Source of the DNA: Deltaproteobacteria bacterium
GTDB lineage: Bacteria; Myxococcota; Myxococcia; Myxococcales; Anaeromyxobacteraceae
Reading direction: 5' to 3'
Assembly: GCA_016214955.1 (NCBI GenBank)
Contig: JACRMN010000015.1
Location: 124,001 to 188,000, forward strand
DNA length: 64,000 nucleotides
Part shown: positions 43,703-53,645 of the stretch, one piece after another
Numbering within the stretch: the first letter of the stretch is position 1
Layout of the letters: every line of letters starts with the position of its first letter
The notes under the pieces: generated by a model
Told to the model about the DNA's origin: nothing
Database searches by the model: none
What the model saw: the letters and a program-made list of their open reading frames with translations, nothing else
Translations under genes and position numbers: made by a program

Positions 43703-44523
43703 CGCTGTCCCAGGGCGCGGCGGATGGAGAGGACGTCGGCGAGGACCCGGTCGGCGAGGTCGAAGTCGAGGGAGTTGGGGCCGTCGCTCCTGGCAGTGGC
43801 AGGGTCCTCGTGGATCTCGGCGAAGAGGGCGTCGATGCCCACCGCCGCCGCGGCCCGGGCCAGCGGAGCCACGTACTCGCGGTTGCCAGCGGTGGTGTCG
43901 CCGCCGGCGCCGGGGAGCTGCACCGAGTGGGTGGCGTCGAGGCACACCGGCACGCCCAGCTCGCGCATCATCACCAGCGAGCGCATGTCCACCACCAGGT
44001 TGCCGTAGCCGAAGGTGGCGCCGCGCTCGGTGAGCAGCACGTCGGCGTTGCCGGCGTCGCGGCACTTCTGCACCGCGTGGCGCATGTCCCTGGGCGCCAC
44101 CATCTGCCCCTTCTTGACGTTGACGCCGCCCCGGGCGTGCCGGGCGCAGGCCATCACCAGGTCGGTCTGGCGGCAGAGGAAGGCCGGCACCTGCAGCACG
44201 TCCACCACCTTGCCCACCGGCTCGGCCTGCCAGGCCTCGTGGACGTCGGTGAGGCAGGGGAGCCCGGTCTCGCGCTTCACCTTCTCGAAGATGGCCATGC
44301 CGGCCTCGAGCCCCACGCCGCGGAAGCTCTTGCCGCTGGTGCGGTTGGCCTTGTCGAAGCTGGCCTTGAAGACCACCGGCAGGCCGTGCCGCGCGGCGAG
44401 CGCCTTCACCCGGTGGGCGTGCGCCAGGCCCTGCGCCTCCGACTCGAGGACGCAGGGGCCGGCGATGAGCAGCAGCTTCTCTCCGTCTCCGACCGGGTGG
44501 CCGGCGATGCGGGCCTGGATCAT
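43699..44523 (-). CDS. kdsA: 3-deoxy-8-phosphooctulonate synthase
   Basis: 274 aa. It condenses PEP with arabinose-5-phosphate to Kdo-8-P. Motifs LLLIAGPCVLESE, VFKASFDKANRTSGKSFRG, GMAIFEKVKRETGLPCLTDV, AFLCRQTDLV and CLDATHSVQLPG are all present. It leads the leftward run kdsA-kdsC-lpxL-like-lptCAB-rpoN-hpf-ptsN, most genes overlapping by a few bases. Confidence 0.97.
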   Translation of the reverse strand: MIQARIAGHPVGDGEKLLLIAGPCVLESEAQGLAHAHRVKALAARHGLPVVFKASFDKANRTSGKSFRGVGLEAGMAIFEKVKRETGLPCLTDVHEAWQAEPVGKVVDVLQVPAFLCRQTDLVMACARHARGGVNVKKGQMVAPRDMRHAVQKCRDAGNADVLLTERGATFGYGNLVVDMRSLVMMRELGVPVCLDATHSVQLPGAGGDTTAGNREYVAPLARAAAAVGIDALFAEIHEDPATARSDGPNSLDFDLADRVLADVLSIRRALGQR

Positions 44524-44644
44524 CGGGGGATTCTAGCCCGGGTGCCGCCGGGCGCATGCCGGGACGCGAGGGGCCCACCCGGGCCGGTGCCCCTCGCCAT
44601 TCGGGGGCTGCCGGGCCCGGCCGGGCTCCCGGTAGCATGTCGGG

Positions 44645-45925
44645 ATGGCCCGCACCCTTCCGCTCGCCGTCGCCCTCCTCCTCCCCCTGGTCGGCCGCGC
44701 CGGCCCGCCGGCGCCGTCCTTCCGGGGCGAGGCCCCGGTGGGCGTGTGGATGGGGTCGACGCTGGGTCGGATGCGCTCGAGCGGCCTGAAGGAGGTCATG
44801 GCCAGCTACGACGCCTCGCTGCGCAAGGTGGAGTGGCGGGTGCTCTTCGCAGGCGGGCTCTACTTCCGTGGCCTGCCGCAGGGCGGCCTCGCCGACCTCG
44901 ACGTGGCCCGGAGCCAGCGCGAGGGAGCCAGCGGCCGCTTCATCGGCGGCCACTGGGGGCGCTGGAGCTTCGGAGGCGGGCGCGGCACCGGAACCGTGCC
45001 GGGGAGCCCCGACGAGGCGCTGGCGCTCCTCGGCCCCGACCGGCTCCAGGTCGACGGCCGCTTCGACTTCGTGCGGGCCGCCGACGTCGACGACCTCCTG
45101 CTGGAGGGTGGCTATACCGGCATGACCGACCCCGACGACCCCTACTTCGCCGAGCCGGGCTGCCGCCAGATGATCTGGTTCACCCCCGACGGGCGCTTCA
45201 CCGACCGCGGCGCCTTCGTCTCCGACTGCCGGCGGCCGGAGGCCGACCCCGCCCTCGCCCCGGGCAGCGGGCGCTACGAGATCCGGGACTTTACGCTGCT
45301 GCTCCGCCACGCCGACGGGCGGTTGGCCCGCCACGCCCTCACCGGCGTGGTCCACGGCGACCCGCGCGCCGACGCCCGGATGCTGTTCGTGGACGGCCAC
45401 CTCTGGCGGCGGCGCGCGGGGCCGGCGCCGGCGCCCCAGGCCTCCATCCCAGCGGCTCCCTCGGCCGCCGTGCCACTCGAGCCAGGGCGCACGACCTTCG
45501 GCCTCTTCTCCTTCGTCGCGCCGACCGGGTGGAAGGAGGATCGCGGGCGCGACGCGGTGGGCTACACCTCGGTGGACCAGGGGGCCCGGACCTTCTGTCA
45601 GGTGGCGGTCTACGCCGGGCGCCCCGGCAGCGGCGACGGCCTCCGGGACTTCGCCCTCGACTGGGCCGACGTGGTGGAGCAGGGCAAGCGCCCGGACGCC
45701 CGGCCGGAGCCGGAGCCGGGCCGCACCGCCGGGGGGCTGCCCTTCCACGAGGGAGGCTCGATGTTGGCCGGCCCCTCCGGCCGCTACGCGGTCGCGCTCC
45801 TGGTCTTCGGCGGGCGCGGGCAGCGCGCCAGCCTTCTCTTCTCCAGCGGCACGGAGGAGAGCCTGGCCGAGTGTCGCCAGAAGCTCGCCCCCATGCTCGC
45901 GAGCCTTCGCCTGGCCGGCGGCTAG
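44645..45925 (+). CDS. Secreted protein of unknown function
   Basis: 426 aa with a signal peptide (ARTLPLAVALLLPLVGRAG). There are two parts. The first (~20-255) is a beta-rich domain with paired Cys (PGCRQMIWFTPDG, VSDCRRPEAD). A Pro/Ala linker (~256-285) follows. The second (~290-420, FGLFSFVAPTGWKED ... LFSSGTEESLAECRQKLAPM) looks like a lipoprotein/PsbP-type fold common in hypothetical myxobacterial proteins. No named family recognised. Monocistronic, divergent from kdsA and convergent with the surface-protein operon. Confidence 0.75.
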   Translation: MARTLPLAVALLLPLVGRAGPPAPSFRGEAPVGVWMGSTLGRMRSSGLKEVMASYDASLRKVEWRVLFAGGLYFRGLPQGGLADLDVARSQREGASGRFIGGHWGRWSFGGGRGTGTVPGSPDEALALLGPDRLQVDGRFDFVRAADVDDLLLEGGYTGMTDPDDPYFAEPGCRQMIWFTPDGRFTDRGAFVSDCRRPEADPALAPGSGRYEIRDFTLLLRHADGRLARHALTGVVHGDPRADARMLFVDGHLWRRRAGPAPAPQASIPAAPSAAVPLEPGRTTFGLFSFVAPTGWKEDRGRDAVGYTSVDQGARTFCQVAVYAGRPGSGDGLRDFALDWADVVEQGKRPDARPEPEPGRTAGGLPFHEGGSMLAGPSGRYAVALLVFGGRGQRASLLFSSGTEESLAECRQKLAPMLASLRLAGG

Positions 45926-45927
45926 AG

Positions 45928-45950
45928 GAGCGCGCGAGCCGGCGCGCCTC
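45928..45950. terminator. Hairpin at the convergent gene ends
   Basis: GAG-CGCGC (45928-45935) pairs with GCGCG-CTC (45942-45950, one bulged C) around a 6-base loop, in the 23-bp gap between two convergent stops. No T tract. Confidence 0.3.
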
Positions 45951-48900
45951 AGGGCGGCAGCGCCGACGGCCCGAGGTCGAGCCCCGACACCTGCACCGGC
46001 GAGGCCGAGTCGACGCTGGTGCCGTCCCCGAGCTGCCCGAAGTCGTTCTGGCCCCAGGTCCAGACGGTACCGTCGGAGCGGACCGCCACCGAGTGGCGCT
46101 CGCCGGCGGCCACGCGGGTGATGCCGGCCAGCCCGCCGATGGTCTGGACGAGGGGCGTGAAGCCGGCGGGTGCGCCGGGGCCGAGCATCACGTTCCGGCC
46201 GTTCAGGCCCCAGGCGCGGACCGTGCCGTCCGGGAGGAGCGCCAGGGTGTGGTCGAAGGCGGCGACGACCGCGGGTGCCGGGACCGGGACCTCGGTGTCG
46301 GCGAGGTCGTGAAACGCGAGCCCGGTGTCGAAGCCGAGCTGGCCGTAGTAGTTCGCTCCCCACGAGAAGGCCCGCCCGTCGACCGCGAGCGCCAGGGCAT
46401 GGCGCCAGCCCGCGGCGGCACCCCGCAGCGGCGCCACCGTCCAGAGCGGCACGGGGCCCCCCGAGACCGGGTCGCTCGTCAGCGGCTCCGCAGGCCACTG
46501 GTAGGGGCCGCCTCCCTGCGCCAGCTCGCCGTCGCTGTTGGCGCCCCACAGCAGCAGCCGCTGCGACTCGTGGCGCGACAGCGCGAAGGTTCGGCCCGCC
46601 TCGACCGAGGCGGCCGGACCTGCGTCGCCCGGCAGGCACATGTTCTGGACGCCGGTCTGGGTGAGCGGGTCCCAGGTCGTCCAGAAGTCGCCCACGCCGT
46701 CGCCGACGCGCCCCCAGAAGAAGACGCTGCCGTTCCGGGCGATGGCCAGCGAGGCCTCGGGGCCGGCGCCGATGGCATGGATGGCGGGGAGGCCGTGCTG
46801 TGAGCTGGCGGTCGGGGAGAGCAGCCTCCGCGGGGTGGCGCTGGGAGCGGCCGAGCCGGTGTCGGTCTGGCCGTTCGTGTTCCGGCCCCATGCCCAGACC
46901 CCGCCCGCGGCGTCGAGCGCCAGGCCATGCGCCTGGCCCGCCGCCACCGAGGTGATGCGGGGCAGGCCGGTGACCTGCACCGGCGTCGAGGAGCCCGTTC
47001 CGATCGCCAGGCTGGGCCCGAGCTGCCCGGAGTCGTTCGCGCCCCAGGCCCAGACCGTGCCGTCCGGCTTCACCGCCAGCGTGAAGTGGCCCTTGCTCGC
47101 CACCATCGGCGGCAGGGCGGTGCCGGTGATCAGGGCGTCCACCGGCGTCGGCGAGGCCGTGAAGGTCCCGTCGCCGAGCTGGCCCGACGAGTTCCGACCC
47201 CAGCACTTCACGCCGCCGCTCGAGAAGAGGGCGCAGGTATGCGCGGCGCCGGCGGCCATGGCGGCGACGCCGGTGGGGAGGTCGGGGACCTGGACGGGAA
47301 CGAGCGAGCTGGTGAAGGACCCGTCGCCGAGCTGGCCCTCGGCGTTCGAGCCCCAGGTGTAGGCGACGGTGTCGGTGGCGCTCCCCTGGACGTAGCCCAC
47401 GCCGGCCGCGTGCCGTCCGTGAGAGGCGACGGCCGCGGCGACGGGCCCTCCCTGGATCGTGACCGGGACGCCGGAGGCGACGCCCGGACCGCCCGCCCCA
47501 TCGCCGAGCTGGCCGGAGGAGTCGTCGCCCCAGCAGGAGGAGCCGGAGCAGGTGAACGAGCGGCCTGCCGAGATGGTCTCGCCCATGATGCCGCCCAGGA
47601 CCTGGTTCGGGTACGCGCTCCAGGACGCCCAGGGCGGCGGGACCGGCGGCGTTTGCAGGTAGCCCAGCTCGCCGTAGGCGTTGCTGCCCCAGCACTCCGC
47701 CTGCGGGTAGTCGTACCCGGGGGGCATGACCAGCGCGCAGGTGTGCGTCTCGCCGGCGTCGATGGAGCGACCCGGGCCGGCGAGGCCGAAGACCTCGACC
47801 GGGACCGGCGAGGAGGCGAGGTTCCCGTCGCCGAGGGCGCCGGTGGTGCCGTCGCCCCAGCACATCACCCCGCCGCTCGCCAGCAGCGCGCAGCTGTGGA
47901 CGCCTCCCGCGGACACGGCCACGGCCCCGCTCGCGAGCCCGGCCACGTCCACGGGCGTCGAAGACGCTGTCGTGGTCCCGTCGCCCAGCTTCCCGGCGGT
48001 GTTGTCGCCCCAGCACTTCACGCCCCCGGCCGCGGTGACGGCGCAGGTGTGGTTGACGCCCGCGCTCAGCGAGAGCACTCCAGGGCCGAGGCCCGGGACG
48101 TCCGCCGGCAAGCTCCGGCTCGCCAGCGTGCCGTCGCCGAGCTGACCCGAGGCGTTGTCTCCCCAGCACCTGGCGACACCGCCCGCCAGGAGGGCGCAGG
48201 TGTGGTTCGCGCCCGCGGTGAGGGCCACCGCCGCCCGCGGCGGTGGAACGCCTGCGGTCGTGAAGCTCCAGTAGCGCACCAGGGGCGCGAATTCCACGTT
48301 CCCCGGGAAGCGGTGGTTGTAGACCAGCTGGAAGACGCCCTCGTGGCGAGTGGCCGGACGCATCGGCAGGTCCGGCGTCAGAGAGACGTCCGGGCCGGCG
48401 ACGGCTGGTGTCCCCCCGGGTGCGCACTCACCGGCGACGTACATCTGCACCAGGTAGCGGGCGGTGTCGAGCGGCACGGAGAGCGTGACCGTCAGCGGGC
48501 TCAGCGCGTCGACGCCAACGGCCCCGTCCGGCGGCGAGACCGAGACGATCGTGGGCACCTCGGGCGTCGCGAAGGTCCAGCTCACCGAGGCGGGCAAGGG
48601 GTTCCCGGCGAGATCCCGGATGCCGGTGGTGAGCGTCGCGACGAAGGTCTGCCCGAAGGCGAACCAGGCTCCCCGAGGCGCCTGGTAGGTGACCGTGTCG
48701 CCGGCCACGGCGATGGTCGGCGGCCCCACGAAGTTGGACGGAAACGGGGTGGTCGTCAGCTGGAAGGTGTCGGGCGTCACCGAGGCCGGGTCGACGGCCT
48801 CCGAGAAGGTGACGACCAGGGGCGAGTCGAGCAGCACCTCGGTCGCGCCCTGGCCGGGGGTGAAGGAGACGACGCTGGGCGGCGTGACGTCGGCCGGGGC

Positions 48901-51687
48901 GGCGGTGGTGAAGGTCCAGGTCACGTCGGCGGCGAGCGCATTCCCGGCGAGGTCGCGGATGGCGCTGGGGGCCGTCGCCGACAGCGTGGCGGTGTAGGTC
49001 GCGGAGGGCGCGAGCGGCGAGACCGGCGCGAAGGTGGCCGTGGTCCCCGAGGCCGAGAGCGTGACGGTTCCCGCGACCAGCGCGCCTCCGGCGTCCGTGA
49101 GGTTGAAGCTCGAGGTCCCGACGCTCGCGGGATCGAGGGGCTCGGTCAAGTCGGCGACGACGAGCGTCCCGACGGCGACGCCGGTGGCGCCAGCGGCGGG
49201 GGAGGTGGCAACGACCGCAGGCGGCGTGGTGTCGGCAGGGGCCGCGGCGGTCGTGAAGCTCCAGCCCACGTCGGCGCCGAGGGGATTCCCGGCCAGGTCG
49301 CGAAGGGCGGTGGTGAGCGTCGCCGTGTAGGTCGTCGAGGGCGCGAGCGGTGCGGCCGGCGCGAAGGTCGCGAGCGCGCCGGCCACGGTCACCGCGCCGG
49401 CAACCTCGATGCCGCCCGCATCGGCGAGGTGGAAGGAGCTCGCGTCCACGGTCGCCGGATCGAGGGCCTCCGAGAAGGTCGCCGCCACCGCGACGCCGGA
49501 CGGCACGCCGGTCGCGCCGTCCGCGGGGGTTGCGGAGAGGAGCGCCGGGGGCGTGGTGTCGATCGACACCCGCAGGGGCACGGCGGAGTCGGCAGCGGTC
49601 CCGTCGCCGAGCTGGCCGAGCGCGTTTCCGCCCCAGGTCCAGATGCTGCCGTCCGCGAGCCGGACCACAGAGTGGAACTCGCCCGCGCTCACCTCGGCGA
49701 CGTTGGCGAGCCCGGCCACCGCCACGGGCAGGCTCCGGTTGGCTGTGGTCCCGTCGCCGAGCTTCCCGCCGGCGTTGTGTCCCCAGGCCTGCACCGTCCC
49801 GTCCTGGAGGAGGGCGAGCGCGTGGCTCGCGCCGGCGCTGACGGCGTTCACCGCCGGGAGCGTCGCGACCTGCACCGGCACCGGGCTTTCCGCGAGTGTG
49901 CCGATTCCGAGCTGGCCCTCGGCGTTGTGGCCCCAGGCCCAGACGGTGCGGTCGTAGCGCACCACCACCGAGAACCAGTCGCCCGCGGAGAGGTACGCGA
50001 CGCCGGTGAGCCCCGGCACCGGCCGGGGATCGCTGCGCCCGGCGGTCGTTCCGTCGCCGAGCTGGCCGTAGGTGTTGTCGCCCCAGGCGAGCACGGTGCC
50101 GTCGGCGCGCAGGGCGAGGGAGTGGGCACCGCCCGCCGCCACGCTCCGGTACAGGTTCTCGTGGAGCCCCGGGATCGGCCGCGGGCGGTTGTTCCCGAGC
50201 GCCGGCCCGAGGCGGCCGCTGGCCTCCTCGCCGAAGCCCCAGACCACCCAGCCAGGACCGGGCGCGGGCCCGGATCCGGAGGCATCGAGCGCGAGCGAGT
50301 GAGCGTAGCCGGCCGACAGGGCAGCCACCAGCGCCGGTGCCGGGAAGTCCAGCGAGATGGGCTGCGGATTGTCCTGCGCGGCCTGGCCGATGGACGGGCC
50401 CCATCCCCAGACCCGGGGGACGCTCGCCATGGCCTCCGAGAACCAGGAGCGGGCATGGACCGCGCCGGGGGCGTCGGGTCCGACGAGCGATGGGATGCGG
50501 CGCGGCGTCGGCTGCCACGCCCCGATCGGCTGACCCGTGCCGAGCGCCCCGCCGTTGTTCGTGCCCCAGGCGTATGCCGCACCGGAGGCGATGGCGAGGG
50601 TGTGCGTCCCGCCGGCGGCGATGGAATTCGGCGGCGAGGCGATATCTCCCTGCAGCGGGGGCGCGGCGACCGGCCAGGCAAACGTGTAGGAGCCGCCCGG
50701 GACGTCGAGGGCGTTCCCCGCCAGGTCGCGCGCGCCGCTGGTGATGGTCACCTCGTAGCAGCCATACGCCGTTAGCGGCGCCGCAGGCGTGAGCCTCGCG
50801 GTCACGCCCGAATACGTGGTGGCCGCAGGGATGGGGTTCCGGGCGCAGTCGCGGACGAAGAACGTGCTGCCATCGATGGTCGCCGGGTCCATCGGCTCGC
50901 GAAAGATGAGCTCGATGGGCACGTCGCCCGGCAGGTAGATCCACTGCCCGTAACCGTAGTTGGTGCCCAGCAGAGTCGGCGGCGTCACGTCCCCGACGGC
51001 AGAGGTGGTGAAGCTCCAGCTCACGGCGGCGGCGAGCGCGTTCCCCGCGACGTCGCGGACGGCGGTGGTGAGCGTCGCCGTGTAGGTCGCCGAGGGCGCG
51101 AGCGGCGCGACGGGCGCGAAGGTGGCCGTCGTCCCCGAGGCCGAGAGCGTGACCGTCCCCGAGACGGGCGCGCTCGCGGCGTCCGCCAGCGCGAAGCTCG
51201 CAGCGCTCACGCTCGCGGAGTCGAGGGGCTCGCTGAAGTCGGCGACGACGAGCGTCCCGAGGGCGACGCCGGTGGCGCCGCTCGCCGGCGCGGTCGAGGC
51301 CACGGCCGGGGGGGTGGTGTCGGGCTGGCCGAGCGGCAGGAGCCGGATCGAGATGGTGGTGTCCTGGCCGGCGACGAGCTCGGCAACGGTGGTCGAGCCG
51401 CTGTGGGTGCGGAGCGGTCCCGCAAAGGCATCGGCGGTGAAGACCCGGTCGCGCCCGGCGGGGACCTCCAGGGCCAGGAGCCGCCCGTCGAGCGGGAGGT
51501 CGGCCGCGACCGGCGCCATGTCGGCGGCCACCACCGCGAGGCGCACGGCGGTCGTGCCCTGCGGCAGCGCCGTGGCCGGGAGGGCGACCCTGACGCGGGC
51601 GCTGCCCGCGGGTCGCCGGGCGCACGAGGCCGCCGCGAGGAGGCAGCTCGCCGCGAGGAGGATCCCTGCCCGTCTGGCGCGCATCAT
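45949..51687 (-). CDS. Giant RCC1-repeat / Big_5 Ig-like surface lipoprotein
   Basis: 1912 aa. The N-terminus has a lipobox (ILLAASCLLAAASC). Order of parts: a short beta domain; two Big_5-type Ig-like domains (~115-340, e.g. DTTPPAVASTAPASGATGV); RCC1 block I (~345-700) with 7 W-G-x-N type blades; four more Big_5 domains (~700-1140); RCC1 block II (~1145-1905) with 14 blades, many with the motif CWGDN-x2-GQLGDGT. 7 plus 14 blades fits three seven-bladed propellers. Block II cysteines suggest disulfide bracing. No enzymatic motif. The ATG overlaps the FN3 gene stop as ATGA. Probably an exposed structural or binding protein. Confidence 0.88.
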   Translation of the reverse strand: MMRARRAGILLAASCLLAAASCARRPAGSARVRVALPATALPQGTTAVRLAVVAADMAPVAADLPLDGRLLALEVPAGRDRVFTADAFAGPLRTHSGSTTVAELVAGQDTTISIRLLPLGQPDTTPPAVASTAPASGATGVALGTLVVADFSEPLDSASVSAASFALADAASAPVSGTVTLSASGTTATFAPVAPLAPSATYTATLTTAVRDVAGNALAAAVSWSFTTSAVGDVTPPTLLGTNYGYGQWIYLPGDVPIELIFREPMDPATIDGSTFFVRDCARNPIPAATTYSGVTARLTPAAPLTAYGCYEVTITSGARDLAGNALDVPGGSYTFAWPVAAPPLQGDIASPPNSIAAGGTHTLAIASGAAYAWGTNNGGALGTGQPIGAWQPTPRRIPSLVGPDAPGAVHARSWFSEAMASVPRVWGWGPSIGQAAQDNPQPISLDFPAPALVAALSAGYAHSLALDASGSGPAPGPGWVVWGFGEEASGRLGPALGNNRPRPIPGLHENLYRSVAAGGAHSLALRADGTVLAWGDNTYGQLGDGTTAGRSDPRPVPGLTGVAYLSAGDWFSVVVRYDRTVWAWGHNAEGQLGIGTLAESPVPVQVATLPAVNAVSAGASHALALLQDGTVQAWGHNAGGKLGDGTTANRSLPVAVAGLANVAEVSAGEFHSVVRLADGSIWTWGGNALGQLGDGTAADSAVPLRVSIDTTPPALLSATPADGATGVPSGVAVAATFSEALDPATVDASSFHLADAGGIEVAGAVTVAGALATFAPAAPLAPSTTYTATLTTALRDLAGNPLGADVGWSFTTAAAPADTTPPAVVATSPAAGATGVAVGTLVVADLTEPLDPASVGTSSFNLTDAGGALVAGTVTLSASGTTATFAPVSPLAPSATYTATLSATAPSAIRDLAGNALAADVTWTFTTAAPADVTPPSVVSFTPGQGATEVLLDSPLVVTFSEAVDPASVTPDTFQLTTTPFPSNFVGPPTIAVAGDTVTYQAPRGAWFAFGQTFVATLTTGIRDLAGNPLPASVSWTFATPEVPTIVSVSPPDGAVGVDALSPLTVTLSVPLDTARYLVQMYVAGECAPGGTPAVAGPDVSLTPDLPMRPATRHEGVFQLVYNHRFPGNVEFAPLVRYWSFTTAGVPPPRAAVALTAGANHTCALLAGGVARCWGDNASGQLGDGTLASRSLPADVPGLGPGVLSLSAGVNHTCAVTAAGGVKCWGDNTAGKLGDGTTTASSTPVDVAGLASGAVAVSAGGVHSCALLASGGVMCWGDGTTGALGDGNLASSPVPVEVFGLAGPGRSIDAGETHTCALVMPPGYDYPQAECWGSNAYGELGYLQTPPVPPPWASWSAYPNQVLGGIMGETISAGRSFTCSGSSCWGDDSSGQLGDGAGGPGVASGVPVTIQGGPVAAAVASHGRHAAGVGYVQGSATDTVAYTWGSNAEGQLGDGSFTSSLVPVQVPDLPTGVAAMAAGAAHTCALFSSGGVKCWGRNSSGQLGDGTFTASPTPVDALITGTALPPMVASKGHFTLAVKPDGTVWAWGANDSGQLGPSLAIGTGSSTPVQVTGLPRITSVAAGQAHGLALDAAGGVWAWGRNTNGQTDTGSAAPSATPRRLLSPTASSQHGLPAIHAIGAGPEASLAIARNGSVFFWGRVGDGVGDFWTTWDPLTQTGVQNMCLPGDAGPAASVEAGRTFALSRHESQRLLLWGANSDGELAQGGGPYQWPAEPLTSDPVSGGPVPLWTVAPLRGAAAGWRHALALAVDGRAFSWGANYYGQLGFDTGLAFHDLADTEVPVPAPAVVAAFDHTLALLPDGTVRAWGLNGRNVMLGPGAPAGFTPLVQTIGGLAGITRVAAGERHSVAVRSDGTVWTWGQNDFGQLGDGTSVDSASPVQVSGLDLGPSALPP

Positions 51688-53645
51688 GGCCTCACCCGCT
51701 CTCCGTTCGCCCGGATCTCGACCGGCTCGGATGGCTCCGAGGGCTCGCCGTTCCCGTCGATGGCCTGCACCCGGTAGAGGACAGACCCCTGGGCCGGCCG
51801 CGCCACCTCGATCCGGCTCTGGCGCACCAGGCCCCCCAGCTGCTGCCAGGCGCCCTCCCGGGCCGCGGCAGACCAGACCATCGTCCCGCGCGCCTCCTCG
51901 GGCAGCTTCCACTCGAGGAGGACGCGGTCGGTGCCCTTCGCGGCCCGTGCGACGAGCCCCGCGGGCGCCTGCGGCCGGCCGGCGCGGAAGGTGGCGGTGG
52001 AGCGCACCTCGGAGCGCGGCCCTTCGTTGCCGCTCCGGTCCACGGCCGAGACCGCGTAGAGGTAGGCGACCCCGGCCCGGGCCGTCGCGTCCCGGTGATC
52101 GCGGGCCTCGGGCGGGAGCGGCCTCTCCGTGAGGCGCAGCGCCGCCTGGCCGCGCTCCGCCCGCCAGACGTGGTGGCCGGCGAGATCCGGCTCCCCGCCG
52201 CTCGCCCAGCCGATCTCCACCGCGCCGTCGGCCGCGGCGAGGCGGGTGAGGATCGGCGCCGAGGGCGGGACGCGATCGGGAAGGCGGATCTCGACGGGCT
52301 CGGAGGGCGGCCCCTGGTTCTCCGACAGGTCCACGGCCGCGACCGCGAACCGGCGGGCCTCCTGCGAGCGAGGATCGAGCCTCAGCTCGTGGGTCATCTC
52401 CTTCTCGCCGGACCGCGGCGCCACCTGCTCGAGGAGCCGGAGCGGCCCCCGCTCGCCGGAGCCGGCGAGCACGCGGTAGGTCCAGAGGTCGCTCTCTGCG
52501 CTCGCCCTCCAGGCGAGCCTGACCCGGCCGCCCTCGCCGGCGGTGGCGCGCAGGCCCTGGACCTTGGCGGGCGGGGTCTGGTCGCGCGGTGAGGCGCGGG
52601 CCGGCGGCGAGGCTCGGCTCTCGTTCCCCTTCCGGTCGGCAGCGGTGATCTCGTAGTGGTAGACCTTCCGCGGCGTCGTCTCGCGATCGTCGAAGCTGGC
52701 TGCGTCCCGCGGGAGGAGCGCCCTCGTGAGCCGCACCCGCGCCTTCGGCTGCATGGCGTCCTTCCCCTCGGCGGGCGCCAGCTCCGACCGGTAGAGGTGG
52801 TAGCCCGCGGCGTCGGGCTCGGGGCTCCTCTCCCAGGCGAGCCGGATGCCGCCGGGGATTCCCTCGGTCCGGAGGCGCCTGGGCGGCTCGGGCGGCGTCC
52901 TGTCGAGCGTCGCCACCGGGACGGGCATCGAGGGCTTCCCGATCCGGCCGAGCAGGTCGCGCGCCGCGAGCTGGTAGTAGAGCGTCCGGCCGTCGGGCGA
53001 GGCCCCTCGGTCCTGCCAGCTCACCCGGCGGGCCGAGAGCGACGGGGTGACGAGCCCTCCCCCGGCCGGCTCGAAGGGGCCGCCAGGAGCGTCGGAGCGG
53101 CGCACCTCGTAGCCCACCCCCGCCGCGGCCTCCCAGGCGAGCGAGGGCGTCTCGGTCGCGAGGCTCGGCACAGGGTCGGGCGCCGGGAGCGGCGCGAGCT
53201 TCCCGGCCACGATCTCGACCTCGCCCAGCGCCGACTCGGCGCCGCTTTCGCCCACGCGGACGACGCGGTAGCGGTAGCTGCGGCCGGCCGCGGCCGACTC
53301 GTCGAGGAAGCCGGCGCCGCGGAGCCTCGCCCACACCGGCGAGGCAAGCGAGAGGTCGCGGTCGAGCTCCGGCTGGAAGGAGGCTCGCGCCTGGAAGTCG
53401 TCGCTCCAGCGGATCATCCGGACCAAGGGATCGTCGGGGGCGAGGAGGATCTCCTCGGCGCGGGCGCGATCACGGACGGGCTCGATGCGGGCGAGCCTCT
53501 GGAAGGCGCCGCCGGCCTCGGCCCGGTGCACCTCGTGAGCGACCGCGGTCGACGTTCCCCACCAGAGATAGACCGCCTTCTCGCCGGCGACGGCGGCCAT
53601 CGAAGGCTCGGCACCGAGCGTGACGAGGATGAGGAGCGCGGTCAC
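51684..53645 (-). CDS. Secreted fibronectin type III repeat protein
   Basis: 653 aa, signal peptide (TALLILVTLGAEPSMAAVA). An N-terminal domain contains KAVYLWWGTSTAVAHEVHRA. At least four FN3 domains follow, visible as repeated (T/V)PP..(P/A) starts and Y-x-(L/V)-(Y/W)-R-(S/A)-E strands: YEVRRSD, YHLYRSELAP, YRVLAGS, HHVWRAERG. Each ends in the typical Y.Y.(I/V).A.D..GN segment (YHYEITAADRKGN, YLYAVSAVDRSGN). No catalytic domain. The GTG start overlaps the stop of the 2893-aa gene as GTGA. Probably a partner or scaffold of the neighbouring giant proteins. Confidence 0.88.
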   Translation of the reverse strand: MTALLILVTLGAEPSMAAVAGEKAVYLWWGTSTAVAHEVHRAEAGGAFQRLARIEPVRDRARAEEILLAPDDPLVRMIRWSDDFQARASFQPELDRDLSLASPVWARLRGAGFLDESAAAGRSYRYRVVRVGESGAESALGEVEIVAGKLAPLPAPDPVPSLATETPSLAWEAAAGVGYEVRRSDAPGGPFEPAGGGLVTPSLSARRVSWQDRGASPDGRTLYYQLAARDLLGRIGKPSMPVPVATLDRTPPEPPRRLRTEGIPGGIRLAWERSPEPDAAGYHLYRSELAPAEGKDAMQPKARVRLTRALLPRDAASFDDRETTPRKVYHYEITAADRKGNESRASPPARASPRDQTPPAKVQGLRATAGEGGRVRLAWRASAESDLWTYRVLAGSGERGPLRLLEQVAPRSGEKEMTHELRLDPRSQEARRFAVAAVDLSENQGPPSEPVEIRLPDRVPPSAPILTRLAAADGAVEIGWASGGEPDLAGHHVWRAERGQAALRLTERPLPPEARDHRDATARAGVAYLYAVSAVDRSGNEGPRSEVRSTATFRAGRPQAPAGLVARAAKGTDRVLLEWKLPEEARGTMVWSAAAREGAWQQLGGLVRQSRIEVARPAQGSVLYRVQAIDGNGEPSEPSEPVEIRANGERVRP

